From positions 111,810 through 175,809 of the forward strand of contig CACKMK010000001.1 in assembly GCA_902601345.1 (NCBI GenBank): a DNA stretch of 64,000 bases, in the 5' to 3' direction. Position numbers and translations under genes: made by a program. This document shows positions 38,608-47,322 of the stretch, piece after piece. Within the stretch, counting starts at the first letter, position 1. Each line of letters starts with the position of its first letter. The notes beneath the pieces are model-generated. The model had not been told where the DNA came from, ran no database searches, and saw only the letters and a program-made list of their open reading frames with translations. The DNA comes from an uncultured Candidatus Poseidoniales archaeon (GTDB lineage Archaea; Thermoplasmatota; Poseidoniia; Poseidoniales; Thalassarchaeaceae).

Positions 38608-41421
38608 ATGGGTCTGATTGAGAGATTTGGAAGGATTGCTGACACATATGTCAGTGAGAAAGAGCAATTGCTAGGAGCAGAAGAGGAAAGGAGGAGAGTC
38701 CACACAGGGCACGGTTTTTGGCCTACTGAAGTACTCAGAGATACAATAATTTTCGCCTCGATTGTGATGGTTATAGCATTCTACTCTTGGATTATCCCCC
38801 CACCTTTGCACAACGCTGCGGACCCGTACGCGCAAGCTGGTTTCGTCTTCCCTGACTGGTACGTTCTGTTCTCTTACGGATACCTAAGGTGGGGCGAGTA
38901 TTTGCCACAGTTTGACATCCCTGCTGGGCCGATAGGGGAGTTCTTCGGTCAGCCAATCGTGTCTTGGAACGCCGGAGTGTGGGGGGCAATGATTACCGGG
39001 ATTCCAGTAGCAATTCTCGCCCTGCCACCATTCATCATCGGAAAAAGGGAAAAGAGGGGCGTTGAGGATCCGTGGTTCGCTACAGCGGGAGCAGTATACC
39101 TGGCGCATGTGTGGTTCATCTCTGTATTCTCGATAAACATCTTCCTCGAGATGTACGGCCAGAATCGAAGCGATTACTGTTGGGCAGGTCCTCATGGAAC
39201 ATTTTTCTGCGGAACTCAGCCACCATGGACTGCTGAAGTATTCAATGCGGTTCCGTGGATCCTTACCGGTGTTTTCATCTTCGTTGTCCTATATTTCTCG
39301 GTCAGGAAGTTCCTGATTGGTCCGATGGGTTCCAGGTTGACTCCCGTTCTTGGTAGACAGGTGGCCGTCGGGTCTTTGGTCGCAACCGTTCTACTCTGTA
39401 CGGTTACTTGGCCGGTTTACGAGAATGGTTTCTGGAACCAAAGAGGACTTGGGACTATGGGATTCTGGGAGTACCAGTATGATGCCAAGCTGGAGGAGTT
39501 GGATGGGATAAGAGGGCAACCAGGGGACACCCTGATACACGTAGAAAAGGGACCCGTGTGGGAAGAGTGGGAGGATGAGTGCCTTCCGTACGAGCAAACT
39601 AGCTCTCTGTCTGTCTGGGAAACTATGGAAGAGGGGACAACTCATTCGGAATGGTGTGTCTTGCCCGCGAAACATTTTGTAAACTGGGGGATCTTTCAGC
39701 CTACTCGTAGTCAGATAATAGACTTCAGCGGAGTCAATGAGCACGCGGATACTCAAACATCCAGGAATATAGGGGCAAATGAGGTCATCTATCAAGGTTC
39801 AGATGATGGCAGCCCTATCTCAATTTCTGAATCTATACAATTCGAGGTTGAGGACCTTGGAATATCGAAAGTTCAGACAGACATAGGTTGCAACTTCAGA
39901 ACCACCGTGCGAAACGCAGGTGACCACGCTCAGAGTTTGACGCTGACTGATGATTCGGGGCAGGAAATTTGGTCGAATTCGGGTTCTACTTGCGAGTCTG
40001 GCACAATTTACCTGGACTCTGGGAGATCATACACAATTTCCTTCACAACTAACTCTGAGCAGGTCAATGACTCAGTTACCATGATTTCGGACTTCTCAGC
40101 AGTATCCTATCAGCCTCTACTACTCAAGGAAGACGGGACGGCACTGATAAGATCGGAAGTTAGCCTTAGCGATGAGGAGCTGGCATCGTTATCAGTGACA
40201 AATCCGACCTTCCAGAAAAACCCAAAGAGCCTTGATGCCAAGCTAATTTACTCGATGTTCATACCGTGCTTGGGTGTAGGGGCGCTAGTTTTCATGTTGC
40301 TCAGGAGTATGGCTCGCGGCTACGAGTGGGAAATGAACAAGTGCTATGGATGCGATTTGTGTGACGATGCCTGCCCTGTTAGGTTGTTCAACGCTGGGGA
40401 TAAACTGAATATAATCTACAACACGTGGAACAATGAAGACGATGGAGTCCCACTTTACTCCTGCCTGACCTGCACGGCATGTACCAACGCATGTCCACAA
40501 TTGGTTGATTACGACTCATATATCGATATTAGAAGGAATCTTGTGGTAGGTGGCCCCCCTGCTACGGAGATACCGCACACGGTGCTGCAGGCGGTACTAG
40601 CTGCAGAGGCGGAAGAAGACGCAGACGACTCTTTCATACCCGTGGAGGATTACCCGTTGGACTCTAGCATAGGATACTATCCTGGATGTGTAGACTATAT
40701 TGACCAAGAAATGGTCTTCAGCCATGTGAATAAAGGAACAATGGATCTTGGAGATGCGACGACTTCAGCTTTCACGATTTTCGAAGAGATGGGAGAGGAT
40801 GTAACATACCTGGGTCGAGATTTCTTGAAATGCTGTGGGCACGACCAAAAGTGGCAAGGGATGAGTGAGGTTTTTGAGAAGTTGAAGGCTTACAACCAGA
40901 AAAAGCTCGGGGAGAGCGGGATTGAGACACTAGTCACTTCTTGCGCTGAGTGTTTCAGGACCTTTGCTCTAGATTACGAGCTGGATGACATGAAAGTGAT
41001 GCACACGACAGAGTTCCTAATTGAGAATGGATTCGACATGAATCTGAAGTCAAACGACGAAGTCACAGTGACTTACCATGACCCGTGCAGGTTGGGCAGG
41101 CAAATGAACATCTATGATGAGCCGCGGGATCTAGTAGGCTCTGTAGAAGGAGTGAATCTAGTGGAAATGGAGCATACCGGCGAAGATGCCCTATGCTGCG
41201 GTGTCTCAAGCATGATGTCCTGTAATGAGAACAGCAGGGCGCTAAGGGTTCAGAGATTCGATGAAGTCAGGGAAACCGGAGCGGACATTATGCTCACTTC
41301 ATGCCCAAAATGCGTAGCGCACTTCGAGTGTCTGAAGTTCGAGGGAGACCCAAGACATGATTTCGAGATTCTAGATGTAGTGAGCTTCCTAGCCAGGCAG
41401 ATAGAGGAATCGAAAAACTAG
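38608..41421 (+). CDS. Fusion: cytochrome b C-terminal (subunit IV-like) membrane domain + extracytoplasmic insert + HdrD-like 2x[4Fe-4S]/2xCCG module
   Basis: 937 aa; VFPDWYVLFSYGYLR (PEWY-equivalent), several TMs, then CYGCDLCDDACP, CLTCTACTNACP, and two Cx(n)CCG...CxxC domains (YYPGC...KCCGHDQ...SCAEC; HDPCR...LCCGVSS...SCPKC). Confidence 0.92.
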   Translation: MGLIERFGRIADTYVSEKEQLLGAEEERRRVHTGHGFWPTEVLRDTIIFASIVMVIAFYSWIIPPPLHNAADPYAQAGFVFPDWYVLFSYGYLRWGEYLPQFDIPAGPIGEFFGQPIVSWNAGVWGAMITGIPVAILALPPFIIGKREKRGVEDPWFATAGAVYLAHVWFISVFSINIFLEMYGQNRSDYCWAGPHGTFFCGTQPPWTAEVFNAVPWILTGVFIFVVLYFSVRKFLIGPMGSRLTPVLGRQVAVGSLVATVLLCTVTWPVYENGFWNQRGLGTMGFWEYQYDAKLEELDGIRGQPGDTLIHVEKGPVWEEWEDECLPYEQTSSLSVWETMEEGTTHSEWCVLPAKHFVNWGIFQPTRSQIIDFSGVNEHADTQTSRNIGANEVIYQGSDDGSPISISESIQFEVEDLGISKVQTDIGCNFRTTVRNAGDHAQSLTLTDDSGQEIWSNSGSTCESGTIYLDSGRSYTISFTTNSEQVNDSVTMISDFSAVSYQPLLLKEDGTALIRSEVSLSDEELASLSVTNPTFQKNPKSLDAKLIYSMFIPCLGVGALVFMLLRSMARGYEWEMNKCYGCDLCDDACPVRLFNAGDKLNIIYNTWNNEDDGVPLYSCLTCTACTNACPQLVDYDSYIDIRRNLVVGGPPATEIPHTVLQAVLAAEAEEDADDSFIPVEDYPLDSSIGYYPGCVDYIDQEMVFSHVNKGTMDLGDATTSAFTIFEEMGEDVTYLGRDFLKCCGHDQKWQGMSEVFEKLKAYNQKKLGESGIETLVTSCAECFRTFALDYELDDMKVMHTTEFLIENGFDMNLKSNDEVTVTYHDPCRLGRQMNIYDEPRDLVGSVEGVNLVEMEHTGEDALCCGVSSMMSCNENSRALRVQRFDEVRETGADIMLTSCPKCVAHFECLKFEGDPRHDFEILDVVSFLARQIEESKN

Positions 41422-41693
41422 AACTGATCGGTGAATGCAAGAATAGCGGAAAACGAAGAAAGCAAGACATTCATCACGAAGCCAACAAGGATTGCTCTAG
41501 CGAAACGGTAGTCCTGATATCCCAATGCTACCAAGTACAAGAAAAACCCTATGAGGAATCCACAAGCGAAGGAAATCCAAGCGGAAGGAATACTGAGGTA
41601 GACAGCCATGAAGGCCCATATTGTTGCACCGTGAAGAACGCCCAGCCAAACCATTGGGTCCCCCCACCACTTCTGTGAGTAGGTGGCTACCAT
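41418..41693 (-). CDS. Small membrane protein
   Basis: 91 aa with three hydrophobic segments; fits in the gap between flanking + genes. Confidence 0.5.
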   Translation of the reverse strand: MVATYSQKWWGDPMVWLGVLHGATIWAFMAVYLSIPSAWISFACGFLIGFFLYLVALGYQDYRFARAILVGFVMNVLLSSFSAILAFTDQF

Positions 41694-41711
41694 GTAACAA
41701 CGACATAGGGG

Positions 41712-42098
41712 ATGCCAATCAAACTCACTATGATAAGGGTGGACTTGATGGAAACAGTGAGGAACATGACCAAAATCGATGATGTGCTCAAGAGGAGGGC
41801 TGTTGAGCAGTCAAGAATTAGGATGCAGCTCAACTCGGTTAGGGCTGAGGAGGAAGCTCTCCTGAAAGGCGGAGAGGACACAGTTGCGTGGGTTAAGGAA
41901 GAATTGTGCATAGGCTGTGATCAGTGCACTATAGTATGTGAGGATGATGCAATAGAGTTGTACGATACACCACTGCTAAGTCCTGTAATGAATGTGGATG
42001 TAAATAAAAAGGCAAAAATTCTGAGAGACCCTTGTACTGGATGCAAGATTTGTGTATTGGCTTGCCCGACCGATGCGATAATTATGATTGACAGGTGA
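41712..42098 (+). CDS. 2x[4Fe-4S] ferredoxin
   Basis: 128 aa; CIGCDQCTIVCEDDAIEL and CTGCKICVLACPTDAI. Confidence 0.9.
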   Translation: MPIKLTMIRVDLMETVRNMTKIDDVLKRRAVEQSRIRMQLNSVRAEEEALLKGGEDTVAWVKEELCIGCDQCTIVCEDDAIELYDTPLLSPVMNVDVNKKAKILRDPCTGCKICVLACPTDAIIMIDR

Positions 42099-42102
42099 TT
42101 GC

Positions 42103-42387
42103 ATGGGGAAGGATGATCCGGTAAGATTCGGGGCGGAGTTTGGCCCACATAGAACAAAGAGGGCGAGTGGGGTTTCATTATCTACTTTCAAGACCCTGGT
42201 GTGGGTTTCTAATCTTGGTGGCCTATTCCTATTCGCAATTGGAATGGAGTTGATGATAACCGGCTCATTCTGGTTCGGAATCACATGTATAGTAATTGGA
42301 GTTGCCATTGCACTCTTCCCTTCGAACTATGAGATAGTAGGGATGGAGGAAATTGATGACGGATGGTTGGCGGGGGAAGAAGAATAA
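42103..42387 (+). CDS. Small two-TM protein
   Basis: MGKDDPVRFGAEFGPHRTKR... two hydrophobic segments; start codon at 42103 just after ferredoxin stop. Confidence 0.65.
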   Translation: MGKDDPVRFGAEFGPHRTKRASGVSLSTFKTLVWVSNLGGLFLFAIGMELMITGSFWFGITCIVIGVAIALFPSNYEIVGMEEIDDGWLAGEEE

Positions 42388-42669
42388 ATGACAGGGACGC
42401 CATTCCAGAATAGGGTCTGGAATGAAATCAAAAAAATCCCCGCAGGTCAAACTAGGACATACAAAGAAATTGCAGTTTCAATCGGAAATCCCGGATCATC
42501 GAGAGCTGTCGCCAATGCTTGCGCTGCCAACCCGAACCCGATCGAAGTACCATGTCATAGGGTAGTTCGTTCTGATGGTAGACACGGGGGATACAGTGGG
42601 CCGGGAGGGACTAATGGGAAGAGTGCGCTAATTTCATCGGAAAGGGAAATTGCGGCTAAAAATACTTGA
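42388..42669 (+). CDS. Minimal methylated-DNA-protein cysteine methyltransferase domain
   Basis: 93 aa; TPFQNRVWNEIKKIPAGQTRTYKEIA...NPNPIEVPCHRVVRSDGRHGGYSGP. Confidence 0.9.
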   Translation: MTGTPFQNRVWNEIKKIPAGQTRTYKEIAVSIGNPGSSRAVANACAANPNPIEVPCHRVVRSDGRHGGYSGPGGTNGKSALISSEREIAAKNT

Positions 42670-42819
42670 TGAAAACGGCGAAAGATGCTATCGAAGCTAT
42701 TGCCCAGATAAACATGTATGTACTCTGTTTCAGAGGAGATTCCCACAAATCTGAATCTTGTTCGACCATATTATGGATCCTGGATTTGAAATTAGAATGT
42801 AAACATGACGGGAGCAGAA

Positions 42820-43464
42820 TCACAGCAATGGCAATAGCAGCACTAGACCGCTGAGGGGGAAAAGAACCATTGTCGCATTGTCGTCTATTGCCTTCGTTGA
42901 GGGCAACTCACCAAGCACCGTCAATGGGGCTAGCAAGATTGCTACAATTAAATCAGTACCAATCCAGAAGTGACAACCAAGCCACACGAAGTAAGAAACA
43001 ACTAGTCCAGAGAGTATTGCCAATCTAAGGTCTTTCATTTTCCTCTTTACCTCGCCCATTGTGGGGTCGACTAGAGTCATGCCTAGGACAATTGGGGCTC
43101 CATACAACCCCGCCTCCATTCCGTCTCCATCTCCCTCAGGAGAAATTAGCAAGGCCAATGCTACCGCAAGAGCCCCCCATGCTAGCGCGGAAATCTGTTT
43201 GGATTCATATTCTCTCTGACCTATGATAACAATACCTGTCCTAAGTCGTATAGCCTCAATAACAAGAGTCAGGATGCAAACTACGCTAACAAACTCCCTC
43301 ATCTCGAGAGAGAAAATTGAGGATATTTCTTCTCCGTGGACATAGTATAGATAGGGTATACAAGCCATTGAGATGTGGGTAAGCCTTCTGAAAGCATGAC
43401 CTCCAAATCCCCCAATCGAATGATTTACGTGATCTACGAATAAGTCGTTTTCATCTGATGACAC
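42820..43464 (-). CDS. Dolichol kinase/CTP-transferase-like polytopic membrane protein
   Basis: 214 aa; FRRLTHISMACIP, IRLRTG, ISALAWGALAVALALLI, ELPSTKAIDDNATMVLFPLSGL resemble SEC59-type family. Confidence 0.5.
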   Translation of the reverse strand: MSSDENDLFVDHVNHSIGGFGGHAFRRLTHISMACIPYLYYVHGEEISSIFSLEMREFVSVVCILTLVIEAIRLRTGIVIIGQREYESKQISALAWGALAVALALLISPEGDGDGMEAGLYGAPIVLGMTLVDPTMGEVKRKMKDLRLAILSGLVVSYFVWLGCHFWIGTDLIVAILLAPLTVLGELPSTKAIDDNATMVLFPLSGLVLLLPLL

Positions 43465-44382
43465 TTACGAACCACCATCTCTAATCGACGAAACCAATAT
43501 TTCGATGGCCTCCCTAAGGGTTATAGAACCGTCACATAGTTCAGAAACGATATTGTCTATTTCAGGATGAGAAACTAAAACCGAATCCCATTCGGAGATT
43601 AATCTCTCCCTCATCATCATCTTTCCTCGTGCATTCTGAGGTTCGCATCTTTCTATGATCTCAACAAGTTCCTGGATGCCATGTCCTTCTTTTGCCGAAA
43701 CCAGGACAACCTCGCGATTGTCATCGCTCGCTAGATTTAGTGAGGAGCGTATATGCTGTGCTGCTGAAGACGCATTTGGCAAATCTGATTTGTTAACTGC
43801 AATTACATCTGCCAGCTCAAGAATCCCTGCTTTTTCTGCTTGGATGATGTCCCCCCTATCCGGGCCGTCAACAAGAAGTAGTCGATCTACCAAGGCGGCT
43901 ATTCTGAACTCAGACTGTCCAGTTCCTACAGTCTCAACAATTATTCGAGTCCATCCGCATTCAGAGAGTACACTACATATCGGCCAAAGGATAGGAGAAA
44001 TGGCACCTGGGGTCTTTCCAGAGGGTATAGACCTCACAAACACGTTCTCTTTCAGGTCATCCCCCTCCATTCTGATTCTATCAGCAAGCAAAGAGCCGCC
44101 GGATAACGGAGATGTGGGATCTAGGGCAAGTACAGCGACACGTTCACCTGTAGATGCCCATTTTCTCACCATCTGTCCGATAAGAGTTGATTTTCCCGAT
44201 CCAGGAGGCCCTGTGACTCCGAGAATCCAGCTCGTCGCTGAGTTGATACTTGGGGAGTCCCCGGATTCAGAAATTGCAGAAATGAGCATAGATAGGCTTC
44301 TTCGATCGCCTAATTTTGCTGATTCCAATAGACCACTGATGTCAGTCATTCCAATTCCACCCCAAATCGTCTCCGACTCCAA
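43465..44382 (-). CDS. meaB: MeaB/ArgK-type GTPase for methylmalonyl-CoA mutase
   Basis: 305 aa; GVTGPPGSGKSTLIGQMV, VAVLALDPTSPLSGGSLLADRIRM, IVETVGTGQSE. Confidence 0.95.
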   Translation of the reverse strand: MESETIWGGIGMTDISGLLESAKLGDRRSLSMLISAISESGDSPSINSATSWILGVTGPPGSGKSTLIGQMVRKWASTGERVAVLALDPTSPLSGGSLLADRIRMEGDDLKENVFVRSIPSGKTPGAISPILWPICSVLSECGWTRIIVETVGTGQSEFRIAALVDRLLLVDGPDRGDIIQAEKAGILELADVIAVNKSDLPNASSAAQHIRSSLNLASDDNREVVLVSAKEGHGIQELVEIIERCEPQNARGKMMMRERLISEWDSVLVSHPEIDNIVSELCDGSITLREAIEILVSSIRDGGS

Positions 44383-44782
44383 CTGGATTACCGTTTTGTT
44401 TTCGAATCAGAGCCTTATTCAAGAAATCTAAAACATCCGAAGTGGGAGTTCCGGGACCGAAGACTGCTCTGACACCAGATCGAAATAGGGCTTCTATATC
44501 TCTTTCCGGAATAATGCCTCCTGCGAACACAATTACACTTCCTAGTCTATTCTCCACTAGCTGCTCGCAAATCTTTGGTATTAGGGAATCATGTGCTCCA
44601 GAGAGCGTGGATAAGCCGAGAACCTCTGCATCCTCGTCGTTTACGATGCGTACAATCTCCTCTGGAGTCTTTCTGAGGCCAGTATAGATGACATCATGGC
44701 CTCCATCTCTCAATGCTCTGGAAATTACTTTTGCTCCTCTGTCGTGTCCATCTAGTCCAGGTTTAGCAATCACAATTCGCAT
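44342..44782 (-). CDS. Methylmalonyl-CoA mutase B12-binding subunit (stand-alone)
   Basis: MRIVIAKPGLDGHDRGAKVISRALRDGGHDVIYTG (DxHxxG); internal Met at 44782 chosen over the longer ORF. Confidence 0.93.
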   Translation of the reverse strand: MRIVIAKPGLDGHDRGAKVISRALRDGGHDVIYTGLRKTPEEIVRIVNDEDAEVLGLSTLSGAHDSLIPKICEQLVENRLGSVIVFAGGIIPERDIEALFRSGVRAVFGPGTPTSDVLDFLNKALIRKQNGNPVGVGDDLGWNWND

Positions 44783-44849
44783 GTTTATGTAAGTTGCAAG
44801 TGGCATTATGACTTCAAGCAACCGCATATGAAATTCCATTTTCTCAGGA

Positions 44850-46436
44850 ATGCTCATGTGCGGCCTATTCCCATTCACCCTCGTGAGTGGAAACTCCGAC
44901 AAGATTGACGAGCTCAGGCGTCGAAAGGCGAAGTCTCGATCAGGAGGGGGCCAAAATAGGATTTCGGCGCAGCACGCTAAAGGGAAGTTGACAGCGAGAG
45001 AGAGAATCCAAGAATTACTGGATGAGGACTCTTTCACTGAAGTTGATGCTTTGGTTGAGCACAGGTGTAGAGACTTTGATATGGATAGGAATATAATCCC
45101 TGGAGATGGAGTTGTTTGTGGTTATGGGACCATTGATGGAAGATTAGTTTACTGTTTTGCTCAAGATTTTACTGTATATGGTGGATCCCTAGGTGAGATG
45201 CACGGGCTAAAGATATGCAAAATTCTAGATATGGCACTGAAAACAGGAGCCCCAGTAATTGGTTTGAATGATAGTGGTGGGGCGAGGATTCAGGAAGGGG
45301 TCGCCAGTTTGGGTTCCTACGCAGAGATTTTCTTCAGAAACGTAAGATCGAGTGGAGTCATCCCGCAGATTTCTGTCATCATGGGACCATGTGCTGGAGG
45401 GGCAGTATATTCGCCTGCGATTACTGATTTCGTTGTAATGGTTGAAGAGACATCTCACATGTTCATTACTGGTCCAGAAGTTATCAAGACCGTTACGAAT
45501 GAAGAAGTAGGCTTCGAAGATTTAGGGGGGGCGACCACACATGCAACAAAATCAGGAGTAACTCACTTCACCGCAAAGGATGATCATGTAGCATTAGAAA
45601 TAGTTAGGGAGCTGGTATCACTAATTCCATCCAACAACCTAGACACTGCCCCTTCGATTGAGACTAGTGATCCACTCGAGAGAAGTTGCGATTCTCTGGA
45701 CTCTCTTGTTCCCGAGGATCCTAGTCGACCCTACGACATGGGCGAGGTGATTCAGGAGGTTTTAGACTTGGATAGTTTTCTAGAAGTTCAGGATGGTTTT
45801 GCTCCAAATATAATTATTGGACTAGGTAGGCTTGGTGGGCAGTCAATCGGAGTTGTGGCAAACCAGCCAATGCATCTAGCGGGTTGTTTAGATATCGACG
45901 CCTCAATTAAAGCAGCAAGATTTGTGCGCTTTTGTGACGCTTTCAACATCCCGCTGTTGACTTTTGTTGACGTTCCAGGTTTTCTACCGGGTGCTAGCCA
46001 GGAGTGGGGGGGAATAATCAGGCACGGTGCCAAACTGCTCTACGCCTTCGCAGAGGCAACGGTTCCCAAGATGACAGTTATCACAAGGAAGGCGTATGGT
46101 GGTGCCTATGATGTGATGTCATCGAAGCACATAAGAGGGGATTACAACATTGCTTGGCCGACTGCTGAACTTGCAGTGATGGGTGCAAAGGGGGCCGTGC
46201 AGATTATCCATAGGAGGAGAATAGGAAGTTCGAAAAATCCCGAGCAGGAGAGGCAAAGGCTAGTTGATGATTATGAGGAGTCGTTTGCAAACCCATACAA
46301 GGCTGCTGCATTGGGTTATCTAGACGATGTTATCGTGCCTTCCGAAACTAGGTCTGTTCTAGTCAAGGCATTGGGAGTAATTCTAGAGAAAGAAGAGCCC
46401 AGGCCCGAGAAGAAGCATGGAAATATCCCGTTGTGA
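44850..46436 (+). CDS. Acyl-CoA (propionyl/methylmalonyl) carboxyltransferase subunit
   Basis: 528 aa; [53 protein letters not shown]; start uncertain (GTG at 44884 also possible). Confidence 0.95.
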   Translation: MLMCGLFPFTLVSGNSDKIDELRRRKAKSRSGGGQNRISAQHAKGKLTARERIQELLDEDSFTEVDALVEHRCRDFDMDRNIIPGDGVVCGYGTIDGRLVYCFAQDFTVYGGSLGEMHGLKICKILDMALKTGAPVIGLNDSGGARIQEGVASLGSYAEIFFRNVRSSGVIPQISVIMGPCAGGAVYSPAITDFVVMVEETSHMFITGPEVIKTVTNEEVGFEDLGGATTHATKSGVTHFTAKDDHVALEIVRELVSLIPSNNLDTAPSIETSDPLERSCDSLDSLVPEDPSRPYDMGEVIQEVLDLDSFLEVQDGFAPNIIIGLGRLGGQSIGVVANQPMHLAGCLDIDASIKAARFVRFCDAFNIPLLTFVDVPGFLPGASQEWGGIIRHGAKLLYAFAEATVPKMTVITRKAYGGAYDVMSSKHIRGDYNIAWPTAELAVMGAKGAVQIIHRRRIGSSKNPEQERQRLVDDYEESFANPYKAAALGYLDDVIVPSETRSVLVKALGVILEKEEPRPEKKHGNIPL

Positions 46437-46638
46437 GATCATGAGCGCTGGGAAATTAGAGCCTGAGGAAATAGTCGCGGTTATCTCAGCAGTACTATTG
46501 AGCGGAGAATTGGGAGAGGTAATTGCTCCTTCTAAGGGGAGAGAACCTGGAAGTAACTGGTCGGTTTCGCATAGAAGGATGGCCTCGGGAAACTCCTCAT
46601 TGCTAAACTCCAAATCAAGTAGGAGCTCTAAGAGGTGA
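46417..46638 (+). CDS. Small carboxylase-associated protein (possible epsilon/delta-type subunit)
   Basis: 73 aa between carboxyltransferase and BCCP genes, overlapping both; [17 protein letters not shown]...[12 protein letters not shown]. Confidence 0.5.
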   Translation: MEISRCEIMSAGKLEPEEIVAVISAVLLSGELGEVIAPSKGREPGSNWSVSHRRMASGNSSLLNSKSSRSSKR

Positions 46639-47054
46639 GTAGTTTGTCTGAGAAGAGGAAAGTGACTGTTAATGGAGTAGAGTACCAAGTGGAAATTCAA
46701 TTCGATGATGGTAAATGGGGGGTTTCCATAGATGGAAATTTGTACGAAGTCGAGATAGATCAAGGGTCGAGGAGAGGCCCGCGGAAGAAGCGAGATTCTA
46801 GCAGAGGAGGGAGCCCGAGTTCAGGACTTATTTCCTCAGCGATTCCAGGAAAAATAGTGGCACTACTAGTTACCGAAGGTGATAAAGTAGACAGTGATAG
46901 TGTAGTTATTGTACTTGAGGCGATGAAGATGCAAAACGAAATTAAGGCCGGTATTGATGGGAAGGTAGAGAAGATCATGTGCAAACCGGGAGAGAGAATT
47001 GAGGCGAATGTACCTCTAATGGAAATTGTGGATAGCAAAAAAGAGGTTGAATGA
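46635..47054 (+). CDS. Biotin carboxyl carrier protein
   Basis: 139 aa; VIVLEAMKMQNEIKAG biotinylation motif. Confidence 0.94.
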   Translation: MSSLSEKRKVTVNGVEYQVEIQFDDGKWGVSIDGNLYEVEIDQGSRRGPRKKRDSSRGGSPSSGLISSAIPGKIVALLVTEGDKVDSDSVVIVLEAMKMQNEIKAGIDGKVEKIMCKPGERIEANVPLMEIVDSKKEVE

Positions 47055-47284
47055 TGACTACTTGCGATTTCGATGATTGCTCTTCCAAAGCAACACTTGT
47101 GAGCAGGCTTTCTCCTAATGGTTATCTTGTCTCGAGCGGAAAGAAGGCATATTCTTTCAGAGAGGCATACGAACGATTCAACTATTGCAGGGACTGCCAT
47201 GATAATCTCATGAAAGAAGCCTGGAACAGAGTGAGGAGTTCTGGTTCAAAAAATGAGGATCACGTTGCCCCGACTGCGGTTTAG
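47051..47284 (+). CDS. Small CxxxxC..CxxC zinc-finger-like protein
   Basis: 77 aa; TTCDFDDCSSKA and NYCRDCHDNL; overlaps BCCP stop. Confidence 0.5.
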   Translation: MMTTCDFDDCSSKATLVSRLSPNGYLVSSGKKAYSFREAYERFNYCRDCHDNLMKEAWNRVRSSGSKNEDHVAPTAV

Positions 47285-47322
47285 AGCGGCATATTCATCG
47301 AACACCTCGCTCATTGGGATTC

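Noticed and set aside
42666-42854. 62-aa ORF after the alkyltransferase gene
   Set aside because: Short, partly overlaps the convergent membrane-protein gene, no recognisable features.
44783-45037. 85-aa N-terminal extension of the B12-binding subunit ORF
   Set aside because: It is antisense to the divergent carboxyltransferase gene; the conserved domain starts at MRIVIAKPGLDGHDRG (44782).
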